Shown: positions 42,139 through 52,442, numbered from the stretch's first letter. The stretch: 57,861 nt of DNA from Nostoc sp. T09 (GCF_002154695.1 NZ_MTAV01000158.1:1-57861); one strand, 5' to 3'. The notes: generated from the letters alone by a model not told the origin. Numbers and translations: made by a program.

Positions 42139-42999
42139 TTAAACGCCACCAATTGGGGTGACTACTGCCTCTTCATAGGCGGTATTAATTCCGATTTCTT
42201 TCCATTCTTCAAATTCCTGGCGTTCTGCCGTCCGCTTTTGTTCCCACAAACCGTAAGCGTCCGAGCCAAGCATTAGTCTCAATGGCGGATTTTGAGATTC
42301 AACAGCTTGAATTATCGCCTGTGCTGCCTTTTTCGGGTCGCCTGGCTGTTTGCCGTTGTTACCGTAGAGATATTCTCGAATCGGCTCGATTACCGCTTTG
42401 TAATCATCAATTTCCGTTTCCGGCTGCATATTGGCATCTCCCGCGAAGTTAGTACGAAACGCGCCCGGCTCGACAATCGTTAGGTTAATACCAAGTGGTT
42501 TAACTTCATCACGCAAGCCTTCAGCAAAACCTTCGACCGCAAATTTCGTCGCGCAGTAGAGCGCGAATCCACCCATCGAAGCTAAACCACCGATGGAAGT
42601 AATATTGACAATATGACCAGATTTTTGGCGACGCATTACGGGTAAGACTGAGCGTGTCATTTCGATGACGCCGAAGCAGTTAACTTCAAACTGTTTTCTG
42701 ATCTGCTCGGATGAAAATCCTTCTAAAGCACCAAGAGAACCTTGCCCTGCATTGTTAACTAAAACGTCAATGCGCCCAAAGCGTTCGATGGCGGCTTGAA
42801 CTGCTGCAAGTCTATCTTGGGCGTTAATTACATCTAGCCGAACGGCGATTGCATTCTCCTGGTTTGCTTGTGCCAATTGAGCAATTTGCTCGGGTTTTCG
42901 TGCTGTCAACACAACTTTGTCGCCACGCTCTAAAACTGCTTCTGCTAGGGCGCGACCGAATCCCGTTGATGTTCCGGTGATCAAATAAACTTTGCTCAT
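42139..42999 (-). CDS. SDR family oxidoreductase
   Basis: A 286-residue short-chain dehydrogenase. The ATG at 42999 puts the cofactor motif T-G-T-S-T-G-F-G at residues 8-15; the longer frame to 43074 only adds a non-conserved leader. The NNAG motif is near residue 84, the catalytic Ser in NITSIGG and the YxxxK in YCATK. It is the classical type, with the sequence R-x-x near the cofactor site (TARKPEQ) suggesting NADP preference. It is monocistronic; substrate unknown. Confidence 0.92.
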   Translation of the reverse strand: MSKVYLITGTSTGFGRALAEAVLERGDKVVLTARKPEQIAQLAQANQENAIAVRLDVINAQDRLAAVQAAIERFGRIDVLVNNAGQGSLGALEGFSSEQIRKQFEVNCFGVIEMTRSVLPVMRRQKSGHIVNITSIGGLASMGGFALYCATKFAVEGFAEGLRDEVKPLGINLTIVEPGAFRTNFAGDANMQPETEIDDYKAVIEPIREYLYGNNGKQPGDPKKAAQAIIQAVESQNPPLRLMLGSDAYGLWEQKRTAERQEFEEWKEIGINTAYEEAVVTPIGGV

Positions 43000-43484
43000 A
43001 GAACTTTCAAGAGTTAGTGGTTTTTGGGTAAGTGCAAACAAAGGTATTGTCAAATTAAGCCGAATGAAGGTCAAGCAGCTAATATCTGTCTTTCGGTAGA
43101 AATTTAGGCTTGATGAGTTAGTTTTTGATGCTGCACAGATGCAAAGGCGAGCGCAGTGCTACTAACTTTGAGCTAATTGTTTTATCAGTTAAAGAAGGTT
43201 TTCTTTAATTTGTCCAAGTGCGACTGATGCAGAGGTTTGATCTAGCACCAGACAATCAAGACGAATGGCACTATTAAACAGCAACGAAAACAGAAACTTA
43301 AGTTAATGGTCGCACCTCTCCCTCAGCAAAAGCCAAAAGCAAGATTCTGACCAATTTATTTCAACTAACTTCTCAAAGACGCTTGGCAACTGTCTTACAG
43401 ACTTAAATTGCCACCAATGCTGTACGATAATACGGTAAATTGTTAGGCGGTCTAGTGCCAGAATCAGTACTGCTGGAGTTTGCC
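43000..43484. other. intergenic region between SDR and acetyltransferase genes
   Basis: These 485 bp hold divergent promoters. I see no gene, strong hairpin or repeat apart from a short GCGAGCGCAGTGCTACT string. Confidence 0.5.
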
Positions 43485-44018
43485 ATGATTCGACCGATCA
43501 CGCCCGATGATACAGACGCGCTGATAGCCCTGTCCGACGCGACCGGCCTGTTCGGATCGAAAGAGCTTGAGGAACTGGTCGAAGTGCTGTCTGACTACTT
43601 CGGTGGTAACATCGACCGCGATCACTTCTGGATCACTGATGATGATGATGGGCTGGTGGGGGTTGCGTACTATGCGCCGGCTCCGATGACCGATGGCACG
43701 TGGTACCTGTACTTAATCGCCGTCCGACCTGACTGCCAGGGGCAAGGACGTGGTACAGCAATGCTGCGCTACGTTGAGCAAGCGTTGACGGCGCGAGGCG
43801 AGCGTGTGCTGCTGGTGGAAACGTCGGGGATGGAGAGCTTCGAGCGCACACGGGCTTTCTACCGCAAGTGCGGTTACGACGAGGAAGCGCGAATCCGCGA
43901 CTACTACAAAGCTGGCGATGACAAGATCGTTTACCGTAAGGTACTGGCCGCTCCTGTACTGGTTGTTAATAACGATACGGAAGCTTTAGCCAATGCCAGC
44001 AGTAATCCTATCTCGTAA
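43485..44018 (+). CDS. GNAT acetyltransferase, GC-rich
   Basis: A 177-residue protein. The ATG at 43485 follows GGAG and starts the normal MIRPITPDD strand, so an earlier TTG is not needed. The acetyl-CoA motif is AVRPDCQGQGRGTAML near residues 84-99 (Q-x-x-G-x-G-x). The end has the RKCGYDEEARIRDYY pattern. The coding region is clearly richer in G+C than the genes around it, which suggests recent acquisition. After about residue 160 the composition returns to local, so the last codons may come from the host. Confidence 0.9.
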   Translation: MIRPITPDDTDALIALSDATGLFGSKELEELVEVLSDYFGGNIDRDHFWITDDDDGLVGVAYYAPAPMTDGTWYLYLIAVRPDCQGQGRGTAMLRYVEQALTARGERVLLVETSGMESFERTRAFYRKCGYDEEARIRDYYKAGDDKIVYRKVLAAPVLVVNNDTEALANASSNPIS

Positions 44019-44145
44019 CTTAGGTTTCTAGTAAAAGTTATTAATTCTTAAGGTACCTACTTTTTATATGTTTTCCACAGGTGTTCTCCAAGCCAATAGG
44101 CTTTGATGAACTTACTGAGCATTTTGTGATTGTTTATATTTTTAG

Positions 44146-45744
44146 CTACACAGAGTTTAGTTGTAAAATCGGAATCTCAATTATCAACTTCGCTCCCGCT
44201 GCTGGCGATGAAATACATCTTAAACTACCCTGATGTTTCTCTTTGATAATTTGATAGCTAATCGACATCCCTAAACCAGTTCCCTTGCCTACTGGTTTGG
44301 TTGTAAAGAAGGGGTCAAATAGACGCTGTTGAATTTCTGGAGACATTCCCGGCCCATTGTCAGCAATCTCAATGGTAATCCAATCTGAGTTAAGTAACTT
44401 GGTGCTAATGGTGATTTGTGGATGAGCGCACTGACTACTGATACATGATTTCTCCAAAGCATCGATCGCATTAGTGATGATATTCAAAAACACTTGGTTG
44501 AGTTGACCGACATAACACTCAACTAAAGGGAGTTGACCGTACTGTTTAATAATTTGAATAGGCGGATACTCAGGTTTAGCTTTGAGGCGATTTTGTAAAA
44601 TCATTAAGGTACTATCAATGCCGCTATGAATATCTACGGCTTTGATTGCAGCTTCATCCAAGCGTGAGAAGTTCCGCAACGACAGTACAATATCACGAAT
44701 GCGGTCGCTGCCAATTTTCATGGAATCTAGCATTTTATCTAAATCTTCAGTAATAAACTCTAACTCAATTGCTACCATTGCTTTTTGAATCATTGGTGTT
44801 GGTTGAGGGTATTGTTCTTGGTAAAGTTGCAGCAGTCCTAGCAATTCTTGAACATATTCTTTTGTATGGCTGATATTGCCACTGATGAAGTTAATGGGGT
44901 TGTTAATTTCGTGAGCCACACCCGCTACTAATTGACCTAGAGAAGACATTTTCTCACTTTGAATCAGTTGCGCTTGGGTTTGTTTTAATTGTTGGAGCGT
45001 TTCTTCTAGTTGTTGATTTTTTTGAATTAATTCCTTTTCCCGCTGTCGCAAAGCTGTTTCTGCTTTCTTAACCGCAGTAATATCTAAACCCATTTCCACA
45101 ACCATTGATTCACCATTCATATCCAGAAACGGATAATCATAAATCTGATAAACATTACCTGTTTTATGATCTATCCATTCCCAGAGTTGCGGAGCATTAG
45201 TATCAAAAACGCGAAATGTAGGACAGACTGGGCAGGGTTGTTTCAGTCCCGCGATCGCCTCATAACAACGTTTGCCTGTAGGATCTCCGAATACCTCTCG
45301 GAAGCGTTGGTTATAAAATCCCATCCCATAATCCTTGGGTTGCAGATAAAGGAAAGCTGGTAACTGATTCAGCAGATTGTAAAGGCTTTGGCGTTCAGTT
45401 TGAAATGCCTCTATTTGTCGCATTTGTTGATTGATGTCTTTGGCTACTGCATAGATGAGTCCATTATCGGAAGTTGAAAGACTCCAAGACAGCCACCGAT
45501 AACTACCATCTTTGTGGAGATAACGGTTGTCCCAGCGCAACTTTTGCTGTGGTTCAGTTGGTAGTTGAGTAGCTGTAATATCTTCTGGATGCACTAACGC
45601 CGACCACGGATGCCCGATTAAGTTTTCCGCTTTCCGGCCCAATACTAGTTCACAGGCTGGATTCAGTTGCTTATAACAACCATCCTGCCCAATAATACAG
45701 AAAAGGTCAGATGAAAGGTTGAAAAAGTCTGCCAGATCAAACAC
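44146..45744 (-). CDS. two-PAS sensor histidine kinase
   Basis: A 532-residue soluble kinase. The first PAS domain spans about 8-110, a second divergent PAS about 125-225 (with LKQPCPVCPTF, a Cys pair), then a coiled-coil (235-265), HisKA with His278 (GVAHEINNPINF) and HATPase (NIITNAIDAL, DNGPGM, GKGTGLGMSI). The HEINNP box is that of the family with a long dimerisation helix. No membrane helix and no receiver is attached; a partner regulator is not adjacent. Confidence 0.92.
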   Translation of the reverse strand: MFDLADFFNLSSDLFCIIGQDGCYKQLNPACELVLGRKAENLIGHPWSALVHPEDITATQLPTEPQQKLRWDNRYLHKDGSYRWLSWSLSTSDNGLIYAVAKDINQQMRQIEAFQTERQSLYNLLNQLPAFLYLQPKDYGMGFYNQRFREVFGDPTGKRCYEAIAGLKQPCPVCPTFRVFDTNAPQLWEWIDHKTGNVYQIYDYPFLDMNGESMVVEMGLDITAVKKAETALRQREKELIQKNQQLEETLQQLKQTQAQLIQSEKMSSLGQLVAGVAHEINNPINFISGNISHTKEYVQELLGLLQLYQEQYPQPTPMIQKAMVAIELEFITEDLDKMLDSMKIGSDRIRDIVLSLRNFSRLDEAAIKAVDIHSGIDSTLMILQNRLKAKPEYPPIQIIKQYGQLPLVECYVGQLNQVFLNIITNAIDALEKSCISSQCAHPQITISTKLLNSDWITIEIADNGPGMSPEIQQRLFDPFFTTKPVGKGTGLGMSISYQIIKEKHQGSLRCISSPAAGAKLIIEIPILQLNSV

Positions 45745-46158
45745 AGTAATTTCATAAAGAATATTTAGTAGTGATTGTAACTAAGTGATTACTTATTTTC
45801 AATGTAAACATTACTGAAGATTAGATGATATTTGTGCTAATTATTAGTATTTATACTCAAGCGAAAACATCTAAATTTATAGCAACTATAGTGATTTAAA
45901 TTTAACGCTCACTTTCTTGACTATTGCATTGAGTATTTATTGCTCCAGCAAGTTTAGCTCTTGCTTAATAAGCGTTGCTGATAATCTAAGTAGTTATAGT
46001 TTTGTATAGAACAGTAGCAATTATTGCTGACACGCCATAATAGCTTAGGATAAAATTTTGGTGTTAACCCTGATAACCGCTCAAAAACTCACTCTTAACT
46101 CTAACCAGTCAGTTAAATTTCCAGCTTTAGATAACTTTGATAATAGCTAACAAGACAA
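45745..46158. other. intergenic region, AT-rich
   Basis: 414 bp between divergent genes. No gene, clear hairpin or repeat was seen. Confidence 0.5.
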
Positions 46159-46464
46159 ATGGCAAAATTAAATAGTCTTCAAAAACTAATAGAAATTGCA
46201 AATGAGCACGGAATTATTTGTCAGCCAGTAGAGCAAGAATGTTTAATCGCATCTTTACCAGGACACGATAATTTCTTATTAGCTTTTACTTGGTCTGGAG
46301 CGATTGAACCCGAAGCACCAGAACATGAATTGATAGCAATTAGTGTACAGGACATAGCTAAAGAAGTTACCGTAGTAGCTTGGCAAATTCCCAGCTATTT
46401 ATTTGGTAGTGTTTTAAGACAGGCACAGATGCTTGTAGCTGCTCACCTAGAGTTTATTAAATAA
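46159..46464 (+). CDS. hypothetical protein
   Basis: A 101-residue protein, not recognised. It begins MAKLNSLQKLIEIANEHGIICQ and has a central beta-rich segment (FLLAFTWSGAIEPEAPEHELIAISV) and a helical end. No membrane helix or cofactor motif is visible. The composition is normal for the region and the frame is clean, so it is probably a real gene. No neighbour suggests a function. Confidence 0.7.
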   Translation: MAKLNSLQKLIEIANEHGIICQPVEQECLIASLPGHDNFLLAFTWSGAIEPEAPEHELIAISVQDIAKEVTVVAWQIPSYLFGSVLRQAQMLVAAHLEFIK

Positions 46465-46823
46465 TCGCTATAGCTACAAGCGTCGAAAATTCTCCACAGA
46501 TATTGATTTTTTATTCTAAATATCACCGATATTACTAACCTTATGTATTGCTATCAAAAGCATTTTGCTCCTTGATTTTTGGATGAGCTTTAGTAACAAA
46601 CTAAAGTGCAAGTTCTCGGATCAAGTGCTGTTAAAATTTTTCCTAGTCTAGTTAAAGTTAAATTTAATTAGAATTTAAAATTGCCTTAACTAAATTTTGT
46701 TATGTAAATATGGATTTTTGCTATTTTTAATTTAAATTTTGAGTCATCTGCCTAAAGATAGATACTATTGAGTGTAAATAACTTTACATTTGTAACGAAA
46801 TGTAAATAAATTACTCCAAACAC
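46465..46823 (+). other. intergenic region upstream of the FAS1 gene
   Basis: 359 bp of AT-rich sequence with no gene. It contains the candidate NtcA site and inverted repeat at 46774-46806. Confidence 0.5.
46774..46806 (+). promoter_or_regulatory. candidate NtcA site and inverted repeat upstream of FAS1
   Basis: GTA-N8-TAC occurs at 46774-46787 (GTAAATAACTTTAC), the consensus of the nitrogen regulator NtcA. It overlaps a perfect 9-bp inverted repeat TTTACATTT-N6-AAATGTAAA (46783-46806) that ends 17 bases before the start codon. The closeness to the ATG would leave a very short leader, so the repeat may instead be a repressor operator. Confidence 0.4.
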
Positions 46824-47225
46824 ATGGCAGATATTGTTGATACCGCTGTAAACGCTGGCTCTTTTAACACCTTAGTTGCTGCTGTTAAAGCTGCTGGTTT
46901 AGTGGATACCCTTAAAGGTGCTGGCCCGTTTACCGTTTTTGCACCTACTGATGAGGCGTTTTCTAAGCTTCCAGAAGGTACAGTTGATGCTTTACTCAAA
47001 GATATTCCAAAGCTGAAGCAAATTCTGACTTATCATGTTGTTTCAGGTAAGGTGTTAGCAGCTGATGTAGTTAAGCTGAAGTCAGCTACCACTGTTCAAG
47101 GATCTGATGTGAAAATTGACGCTTCTAATGGCGTCAAAATAAATGATGCTACTGTTGCTACACCAGATGTTGCAGCTGATAACGGTGTTATTCATGTCAT
47201 TGATACAGTTTTAATTCCTGCGTAA
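46824..47225 (+). CDS. FAS1 (fasciclin) domain protein
   Basis: A 133-residue single FAS1 domain. It starts [21 protein letters not shown] and carries the family boxes [13 protein letters not shown] (about 34-46) and LTYHVVSGK (about 72-80), ending [14 protein letters not shown]. There is no signal peptide, so this copy is probably cytoplasmic or leaves by another route. FAS1 domains mediate adhesion or small-molecule binding. A strong hairpin follows 23 bp after the stop. Confidence 0.95.
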   Translation: MADIVDTAVNAGSFNTLVAAVKAAGLVDTLKGAGPFTVFAPTDEAFSKLPEGTVDALLKDIPKLKQILTYHVVSGKVLAADVVKLKSATTVQGSDVKIDASNGVKINDATVATPDVAADNGVIHVIDTVLIPA

Positions 47226-47248
47226 GCAAGCGTTTATATAGAAAACAT

Positions 47249-47290
47249 ATTTGTGGGGTAGCGATGAACTACAGTCGTTACCCCACAAAT
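47249..47290 (+). terminator. 16-bp hairpin after the FAS1 gene
   Basis: ATTTGTGGGGTAGCGA (47249-47264) pairs with TCGTTACCCCACAAAT (47275-47290), with one mismatch and a 10-base loop. No T run follows. It probably protects the 3' end of, or terminates, the FAS1 transcript. The rest of the 360-bp interval to zwf holds nothing that I can identify. Confidence 0.65.
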
Positions 47291-47585
47291 GTCTAAACTC
47301 CAGTTATCTCATCAAAATATATCAGGTAAAAATCTGATTAATGACTTAGCTGTTAAACGGATCTTTATCTAGTTCAGTTAACTGCTATACGTTCAGTTTT
47401 CACAAGGTTATTGTGTCCAAGTTTTGTCCGAATTTTTAAAACTCATATCTTTGCTGTAGTTCAAAGAAATAGCGATTGGCGTAACAGAGGAGAGGATTTT
47501 CAGCTTTCTGCACAGACACACCGAATCGTAACTGATTAGGCAGACATGATATAACAACTATTTTTTGACTGCTGAGTAATATCTA

Positions 47586-48965
47586 CTACTCTCTTGTCAA
47601 AGGATTGTACCAGCGATCGCTTGGCAAGAGCAGTTTATCTGACTCAGGTGGACCCCATGTATTTGGCTCATACTCGTAAACGGGTGTGACGTTATCGAGA
47701 ATTGGCTGGACAATCCGCCATTCCTCTTCCACGGTATCTTCCCTCACAAACAAAGTGGGATCGCCCCGCATGGCATCACCTAATAGACGTTCATAAGGTT
47801 CCATCTCATCGCCACCTCCGTAAAAGGCCAAGAGTTCAACCGCAGAGCCGATCATGTCTTCTCCTGGAATTTTAGTGCGAGCACCCAATCCTACAATCAC
47901 CTCCGGATCTAGTAGGAACCGAACATAATTGGTGTTTTCTTTCCCTTCCTCTTGGAACACATTTAGAGGTGGACACTTGAGCTTGACCATCACCTCAGTA
48001 GTTTTAACAGGCAATTTCTTCCCAGCCCGGATGTAGATGGGAACTCCTGACCACCGCCAGGTATTAATAAATAGCCGCACGGCAACAAAAGTTTCTACTT
48101 GTGATTCAGGAGAAACACCCTCCTCGTTGCGGTAACCGCGAAATTGACCGCGAATAATGTCATTGGGTTGCAGTGAACGAATAGCTTTGAGAATACGTTC
48201 TTTTTCATCTCGGATGGCATCAGTAGCCGTACTGGCGGGAGCATCCATGCAAACTGAAGCCAATACTTGCAGCATATGGTTTTCCACTACATCCCGAATC
48301 GCACCAGTCTCCTCATAGAAGCGCCCCCGTCCTTGAATGCCAAAGTCCTCTGCCATGACAATCTGGATGCTTTCAACATAGTTGCGATTCCAGATTGGTT
48401 CGAGAAAAGAGTTGGAAAAGCGAAAATAGAGTAAATTCAGCAGTGGTTCTTTGCCCAGGTAATGGTCGATGCGATAGATGGATGATTCGGGAAAAACTGA
48501 TGCCAGAATTTGGTTTAACTCGCGTGCTGATTCCAAATCCCGTCCGAATGGTTTTTCAATCACCACCCGGGCATTTTTAGCACAGCCTGAGTTGCCTAAT
48601 CCTGCCACTACTTGTGCAAACAGGCTGGGCGGAATTGCCAGATAGTAGAGGGGGCGAGTGGCATCACCAAGGGCTTGACGTAATTTTTCGTAAGTTTCTG
48701 GTTTGTTGTAATCACCAGCAACGTACTGGAGTAGTGCAGAAAGCTTCTCAAATGCCGCTGGCTCTACACCACCATGATGTTCTAGGCTATCACGTGCCCT
48801 TTCCCTAAGTTGATCCGTCGTCCAAGGTCGTCCGGCAACGCCAATCACGGGGACATTGAGATTGCCCCGCCTCACCATTGCCTGAAGGCTGGGGAAGATT
48901 TTCTTGTAAGCCAGGTCACCTGTTGCCCCAAAAAATACCAGTGCGTCTGAATTAGGAGTTCCCAC
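47586..48965 (-). CDS. zwf: glucose-6-phosphate dehydrogenase
   Basis: A 459-residue enzyme oxidising glucose 6-phosphate to 6-phosphogluconolactone. The GTG at 48965 is well spaced from AAGAGG; a TTG two codons earlier is too close to it. The NADP-binding motif is [11 protein letters not shown] (about 12-22) and the active-site motif RIDHYLGKE is near residues 165-173. It is shorter than the main cyanobacterial Zwf of about 510 residues, which is usually linked to opcA. No opcA is near, so this is probably an additional copy. It forms an operon with the gnd upstream (11-bp gap). Confidence 0.95.
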   Translation of the reverse strand: MGTPNSDALVFFGATGDLAYKKIFPSLQAMVRRGNLNVPVIGVAGRPWTTDQLRERARDSLEHHGGVEPAAFEKLSALLQYVAGDYNKPETYEKLRQALGDATRPLYYLAIPPSLFAQVVAGLGNSGCAKNARVVIEKPFGRDLESARELNQILASVFPESSIYRIDHYLGKEPLLNLLYFRFSNSFLEPIWNRNYVESIQIVMAEDFGIQGRGRFYEETGAIRDVVENHMLQVLASVCMDAPASTATDAIRDEKERILKAIRSLQPNDIIRGQFRGYRNEEGVSPESQVETFVAVRLFINTWRWSGVPIYIRAGKKLPVKTTEVMVKLKCPPLNVFQEEGKENTNYVRFLLDPEVIVGLGARTKIPGEDMIGSAVELLAFYGGGDEMEPYERLLGDAMRGDPTLFVREDTVEEEWRIVQPILDNVTPVYEYEPNTWGPPESDKLLLPSDRWYNPLTRE

Positions 48966-48976
48966 GATCAACCTCT

Positions 48977-49999
48977 TTAGGAATTAGCTTTTTCATGATG
49001 ACCGCCAAACTGATAGCGCATCGCAGACAACAGTTTGTCAGCAAAGTCTGCTTCGCCGCGCGAGCTAAAGCGAGCAAAGAGCGCTGCGCTTAATACAGGA
49101 GTCGGTACAGATTCGTCAATTGCGGCGATCGCTGTCCAGCGCCCTTCACCAGAATCGGATACACGACCAGCAAACTCTTCTAAATTGGGGCTTGACAATA
49201 AAGCGATCGCTGTCAAATCCAATAGCCAAGAAGCAATGACACTACCTCGCCGCCAGACTTCGGCAATATCTGCCAAATTAAAGTCATATTGATAATGCTC
49301 TGGATTTCGTAATGGTGTGGTTTCGGCATCGATCTCGCGCTGATTGTTGCCCACGTTGGCGTGGTGAAGAATATTCAGCCCCTCTGCATACGCTGCCATG
49401 ACACCGTACTCAATGCCGTTGTGTACCATTTTAACGAAGTGTCCTGCACCGATGGGCCCGCAGTAAAGATAACCTTGCTCGGCAGTACCTCCTGCCTTCT
49501 CTCGTCCGGGAGTGCGATCAATTTCTCCTATACCTGGAGCTAGAGTTGCAAAAATCGGGTCAAGGCGTTTGACAGCCACCTGTTCACCACCGATCATCAG
49601 GCAATAACCCCGGTCCAATCCCCAAACACCCCCACTCGTACCGCAATCAACATAGTGAATGCCTTGCTCCTTGAGTGTGGCTGCTCGACGAATGTCATCA
49701 TGGTAGTAAGAGTTGCCGCCATCTATAATAATGTCGTCAGGCTCGAGGAGTGGAATTAGCGTTGCAATGGTTTCATCCACCGAAGCAGCAGGCACCATCA
49801 ACCAGATGGCACGAGGTTTGGATAACTTGCTGACTAGATCGGCGATTGAGCTTGCTCCGGCTGCAATTACACCTTCGTTGACCATTGCCTCCAATTTCTC
49901 AGTACGGCGGACATAGCCAACTACACGATGCCCGGCACGCATCAAGCGCTGTGCCATGTTCGCACCCATCCGTCCCAGTCCAATCATTCCAAGTTCCAT
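48977..49999 (-). CDS. gnd: short-type 6-phosphogluconate dehydrogenase
   Basis: A 340-residue enzyme decarboxylating 6-phosphogluconate to ribulose 5-phosphate. The cofactor fold is [19 protein letters not shown] (residues 1-19), with DGGNS near 93-97, [13 protein letters not shown] (about 118-130) and the catalytic K-x-x-H-N-G-I-E-Y. It belongs to the short, mostly NAD-linked YqeC/GndA-short group rather than the 470-residue Gnd. It is the first gene of a gnd-zwf pair giving two oxidative pentose phosphate steps in one transcript. The 574 bp upstream (50000-50573) contain no recognisable site apart from a HIP1 octamer. Confidence 0.93.
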   Translation of the reverse strand: MELGMIGLGRMGANMAQRLMRAGHRVVGYVRRTEKLEAMVNEGVIAAGASSIADLVSKLSKPRAIWLMVPAASVDETIATLIPLLEPDDIIIDGGNSYYHDDIRRAATLKEQGIHYVDCGTSGGVWGLDRGYCLMIGGEQVAVKRLDPIFATLAPGIGEIDRTPGREKAGGTAEQGYLYCGPIGAGHFVKMVHNGIEYGVMAAYAEGLNILHHANVGNNQREIDAETTPLRNPEHYQYDFNLADIAEVWRRGSVIASWLLDLTAIALLSSPNLEEFAGRVSDSGEGRWTAIAAIDESVPTPVLSAALFARFSSRGEADFADKLLSAMRYQFGGHHEKANS

Positions 50000-50695
50000 A
50001 GGCTTTTTCCCTCCTTGTTTTCAGCTTTTTGCATTAATCAGCAGCAAGGGTGGCTGCTACTCCTCTGTTGAGGCACTTACGGGAAGACTGAGTTAAAACA
50101 AGTGAATTCTATTGGTAAACAAGAAACTGGTAATCTGCACGCTTGCCAGAATTAACCTGAGTTCGGTATCAGAAAGCGCGACGCTAATCAGAATTATACT
50201 CAGGTACTTACAAACTGCGATTCTTTGGTGGCTGAATCGTAACAAAAACCAACCTGCCATTGCCGTTAGAGCGCGATCGCCAATTTGAAAGGCAAGGGTT
50301 CTCTCCTGTACAGTGACTTTTTATTTGTCGTAGTGTCAAATTAATATCATCAAGTGTGTGAAGCTCGCGCTTCTAGCGATTAGCTTCGAGTCCGTACAGA
50401 GGACGTGTAAATTTCATCAATCTTAATCATTGAAAGTGTGGAGCAATCAGACTTGTTTGACGACACGAATTTGTCCCTCTGCCATTTAATGTGGCACTGT
50501 ACACCAGAGGCAAACTAAACGGATTAGCTTAACATTTGTCAGTGTAATTTAGGCAAGCTCATCTCTAAACTCTTGTTATACATAGATTTCAGCTTTTTCA
50601 GTAAAGATGAAACTGGAGTTGTATGGCGACAACAGCAGAAGTATTTATTAACTTTATTTACAATTTTTTCGGTGAAAAACTGGAGCATTTTTTGG

Positions 50696-50869
50696 ATGTC
50701 ATCGCTTGAAACCCTTTTATTGAGAGTTTATAGCCCAATTGCGCGCCTTCTACCCCAAAGTATTATTAGTTCTTGGAGTTATCGTGGTCGGGTAGCAGGA
50801 CTATATCGCTATAATCCCGCCCACTATGACCCCTGTTATGACCTTTTTTTAACATGCTCAAAGAAGTAA
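50696..50869 (+). CDS. possible small CDS or gene fragment before the dioxygenase
   Basis: A 57-codon frame (MSSLETLLLRVYSPIARLL...GRVAGLYRYNPAHYDPCYDLF) ends 6 bp before the dioxygenase start. The second half reads like real protein, but no family was recognised and it may be the broken N-terminus of a longer gene. The open frame extends back to 50573 with less protein-like sequence. Confidence 0.3.
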   Translation: MSSLETLLLRVYSPIARLLPQSIISSWSYRGRVAGLYRYNPAHYDPCYDLFLTCSKK

Positions 50870-50875
50870 ATTTCG

Positions 50876-51778
50876 ATGAATACCGCCGCACACGAAGTTG
50901 TCCTTGACTACACAAACACCGTCCAAGCTGAGAAAACAGAAGAGATCCCCCCAACTGCGCTCGATGAGCAGTACGACACTGCCACCATAATGGGCGGACT
51001 CTACGGTGACGGGATCATTGGATTGAAAGGCGCGTTCGAGCCGACGTGGGCAGATCGTCTCGGTGAGGATATTGAGGTTCTCTTGTCAGAAGCGATCGCG
51101 CGTCCTAGAGGAGCAGTGGGGCGGGGGCCCAACCGATACTACGTAGAGATTCACCCAGAGAGAATCAGGGGGTTTCTCGACCTCGTGACACATCCTTGGG
51201 TAGTGGCAGTGTCAACCGCGGTCCTTGGAGAGGACTACAAAATCGTGGAGATTGGGTTCGATGTGCCTCTTCCTGGCTCTATGAATCAGCCGTGGCACCG
51301 CGACTTTCCCGCGCCTGATGCCACCCTGGCAGGACGCAGGCTCAACTCGCTCGCCTTCAACTTGACCACCGTGGACGTTGAAGAGGACATGGGGCCGTTC
51401 GAGATAGCGCCCGGCACTCAGTGGGATCGGCCCATCGGCTTCAAACACGAAATGTTCCCACCCAAAGCTCTCTACGGCCGATACCAGGAGCGCGCCGTGA
51501 GGAAGATGTCGAAGCGTGGAGACATATCTGTCCGGTCAGCGCTGACCATTCATCGAGGTACCGCCAACCAATCCCAAAAATCGCGTCCGGTGCTAGTGCT
51601 TGGTGTGGATGCTCCGGATGCCCGGAACGCGGAGCGGCACGATCTCCAGTTCACTCGGGCTTACTACGAGACTATCCCAGCAGAGCACCGAAAGCACTTC
51701 GCCTGCCGAATTGTCGACGAATTAGAACCTATCGTACAAGCGCATACGATCGAGGGACTGGTCATGGGGGAGGCTTAG
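50876..51778 (+). CDS. phytanoyl-CoA dioxygenase family (Fe(II)/2-oxoglutarate) enzyme
   Basis: A 300-residue oxygenase. The iron-binding H-x-D is read in QPWHRDFPAPD (about 140-150). The distal His and the 2-oxoglutarate-binding Arg are in IHRGTANQSQKSRPVLVLG (about 223-241). The coding region is markedly richer in G+C than its neighbours and its third positions favour G/C, pointing to lateral transfer, although one HIP1 site lies inside it. It is next to a TPR fragment on the other strand and a decayed region, so it marks an insertion point. Substrate unknown. Confidence 0.88.
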   Translation: MNTAAHEVVLDYTNTVQAEKTEEIPPTALDEQYDTATIMGGLYGDGIIGLKGAFEPTWADRLGEDIEVLLSEAIARPRGAVGRGPNRYYVEIHPERIRGFLDLVTHPWVVAVSTAVLGEDYKIVEIGFDVPLPGSMNQPWHRDFPAPDATLAGRRLNSLAFNLTTVDVEEDMGPFEIAPGTQWDRPIGFKHEMFPPKALYGRYQERAVRKMSKRGDISVRSALTIHRGTANQSQKSRPVLVLGVDAPDARNAERHDLQFTRAYYETIPAEHRKHFACRIVDELEPIVQAHTIEGLVMGEA

Positions 51779-52250
51779 CATTACCTGAGTTCAGGTTAAA
51801 ACACATTGTTTGCCCCTGATTTAGCCGTGCTGCGATCGCACTACGACTGGGTGGTAATGTGGCAATTTCTTGTTGCAGCTGTGGTAACAAAGTTTTTGCC
51901 GCATCTAGTTGATTAGTCTCAACCAGTAAACTGAGTTGATTGACTTGTGCTTGCACCTTTAAATCCACTGGTGCAGATGCGGCAGCTTGTTGATATAAAT
52001 TCAACGCAACTTGAGCAGCTTGGGAACTAATCTGAGGATTGTTAGTATTATTGATTTGACTGCGGGCAATATTACCAAGGCTAAGTTGCGCCAACGTGAT
52101 GATTTCGGGTAATTTTAACTGATTAGCAATAACTAAAATACGCTCCAAAATTATATTTGCTTGGGGAAAATTACCCACAACCCGCAAAGACTCGCCCAAA
52201 GTACGCAACGCAGTTGCCGTTTCCGGTGTTGCAGCAAGTTTTTTTAATAA
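51762..52250 (-). pseudogene. TPR fragment of a CHAT/TPR protein
   Basis: The minus strand encodes TPR-like helices: LAATPETATALRTLGESLRVVG, then NFPQANIILERILVIANQLKLPEIITLAQLSLGNIAR, and AALNLYQQAAASAP-type repeats. This is the pattern of the N-terminal part of cyanobacterial CHAT-domain TPR proteins. No start codon or CHAT domain is present. The 3' end changes into unrelated residues (QTMCFNLNSGNAKPPP) exactly where the GC-rich dioxygenase ends. Both ends are lost. Confidence 0.7.
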
Positions 52251-52442
52251 GACTGAATCTCACAACTATAGTTGTATTAGCCGAAAGTTATATTTTTTTG
52301 TCAAAAGCATTTTATTTTCCCTATTAGTTTTAAGATCAAAGTCTATAACCTTATTTAGGATATTCTCTATTAGACTTGGCAAAACGACAGGAGTCTAATT
52401 ACTAAATTCCAATCTAATGTTTCAAACAGGAGATGGATTGTT

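Noticed and set aside
48395-48808. Open frames antisense to zwf
   Set aside because: They are shadows of a well-conserved enzyme gene.
51421-51819. 132-codon open frame overlapping the dioxygenase
   Set aside because: It is a by-product of the high G+C of the dioxygenase gene. It shows no family features and the dioxygenase frame has the catalytic motifs.
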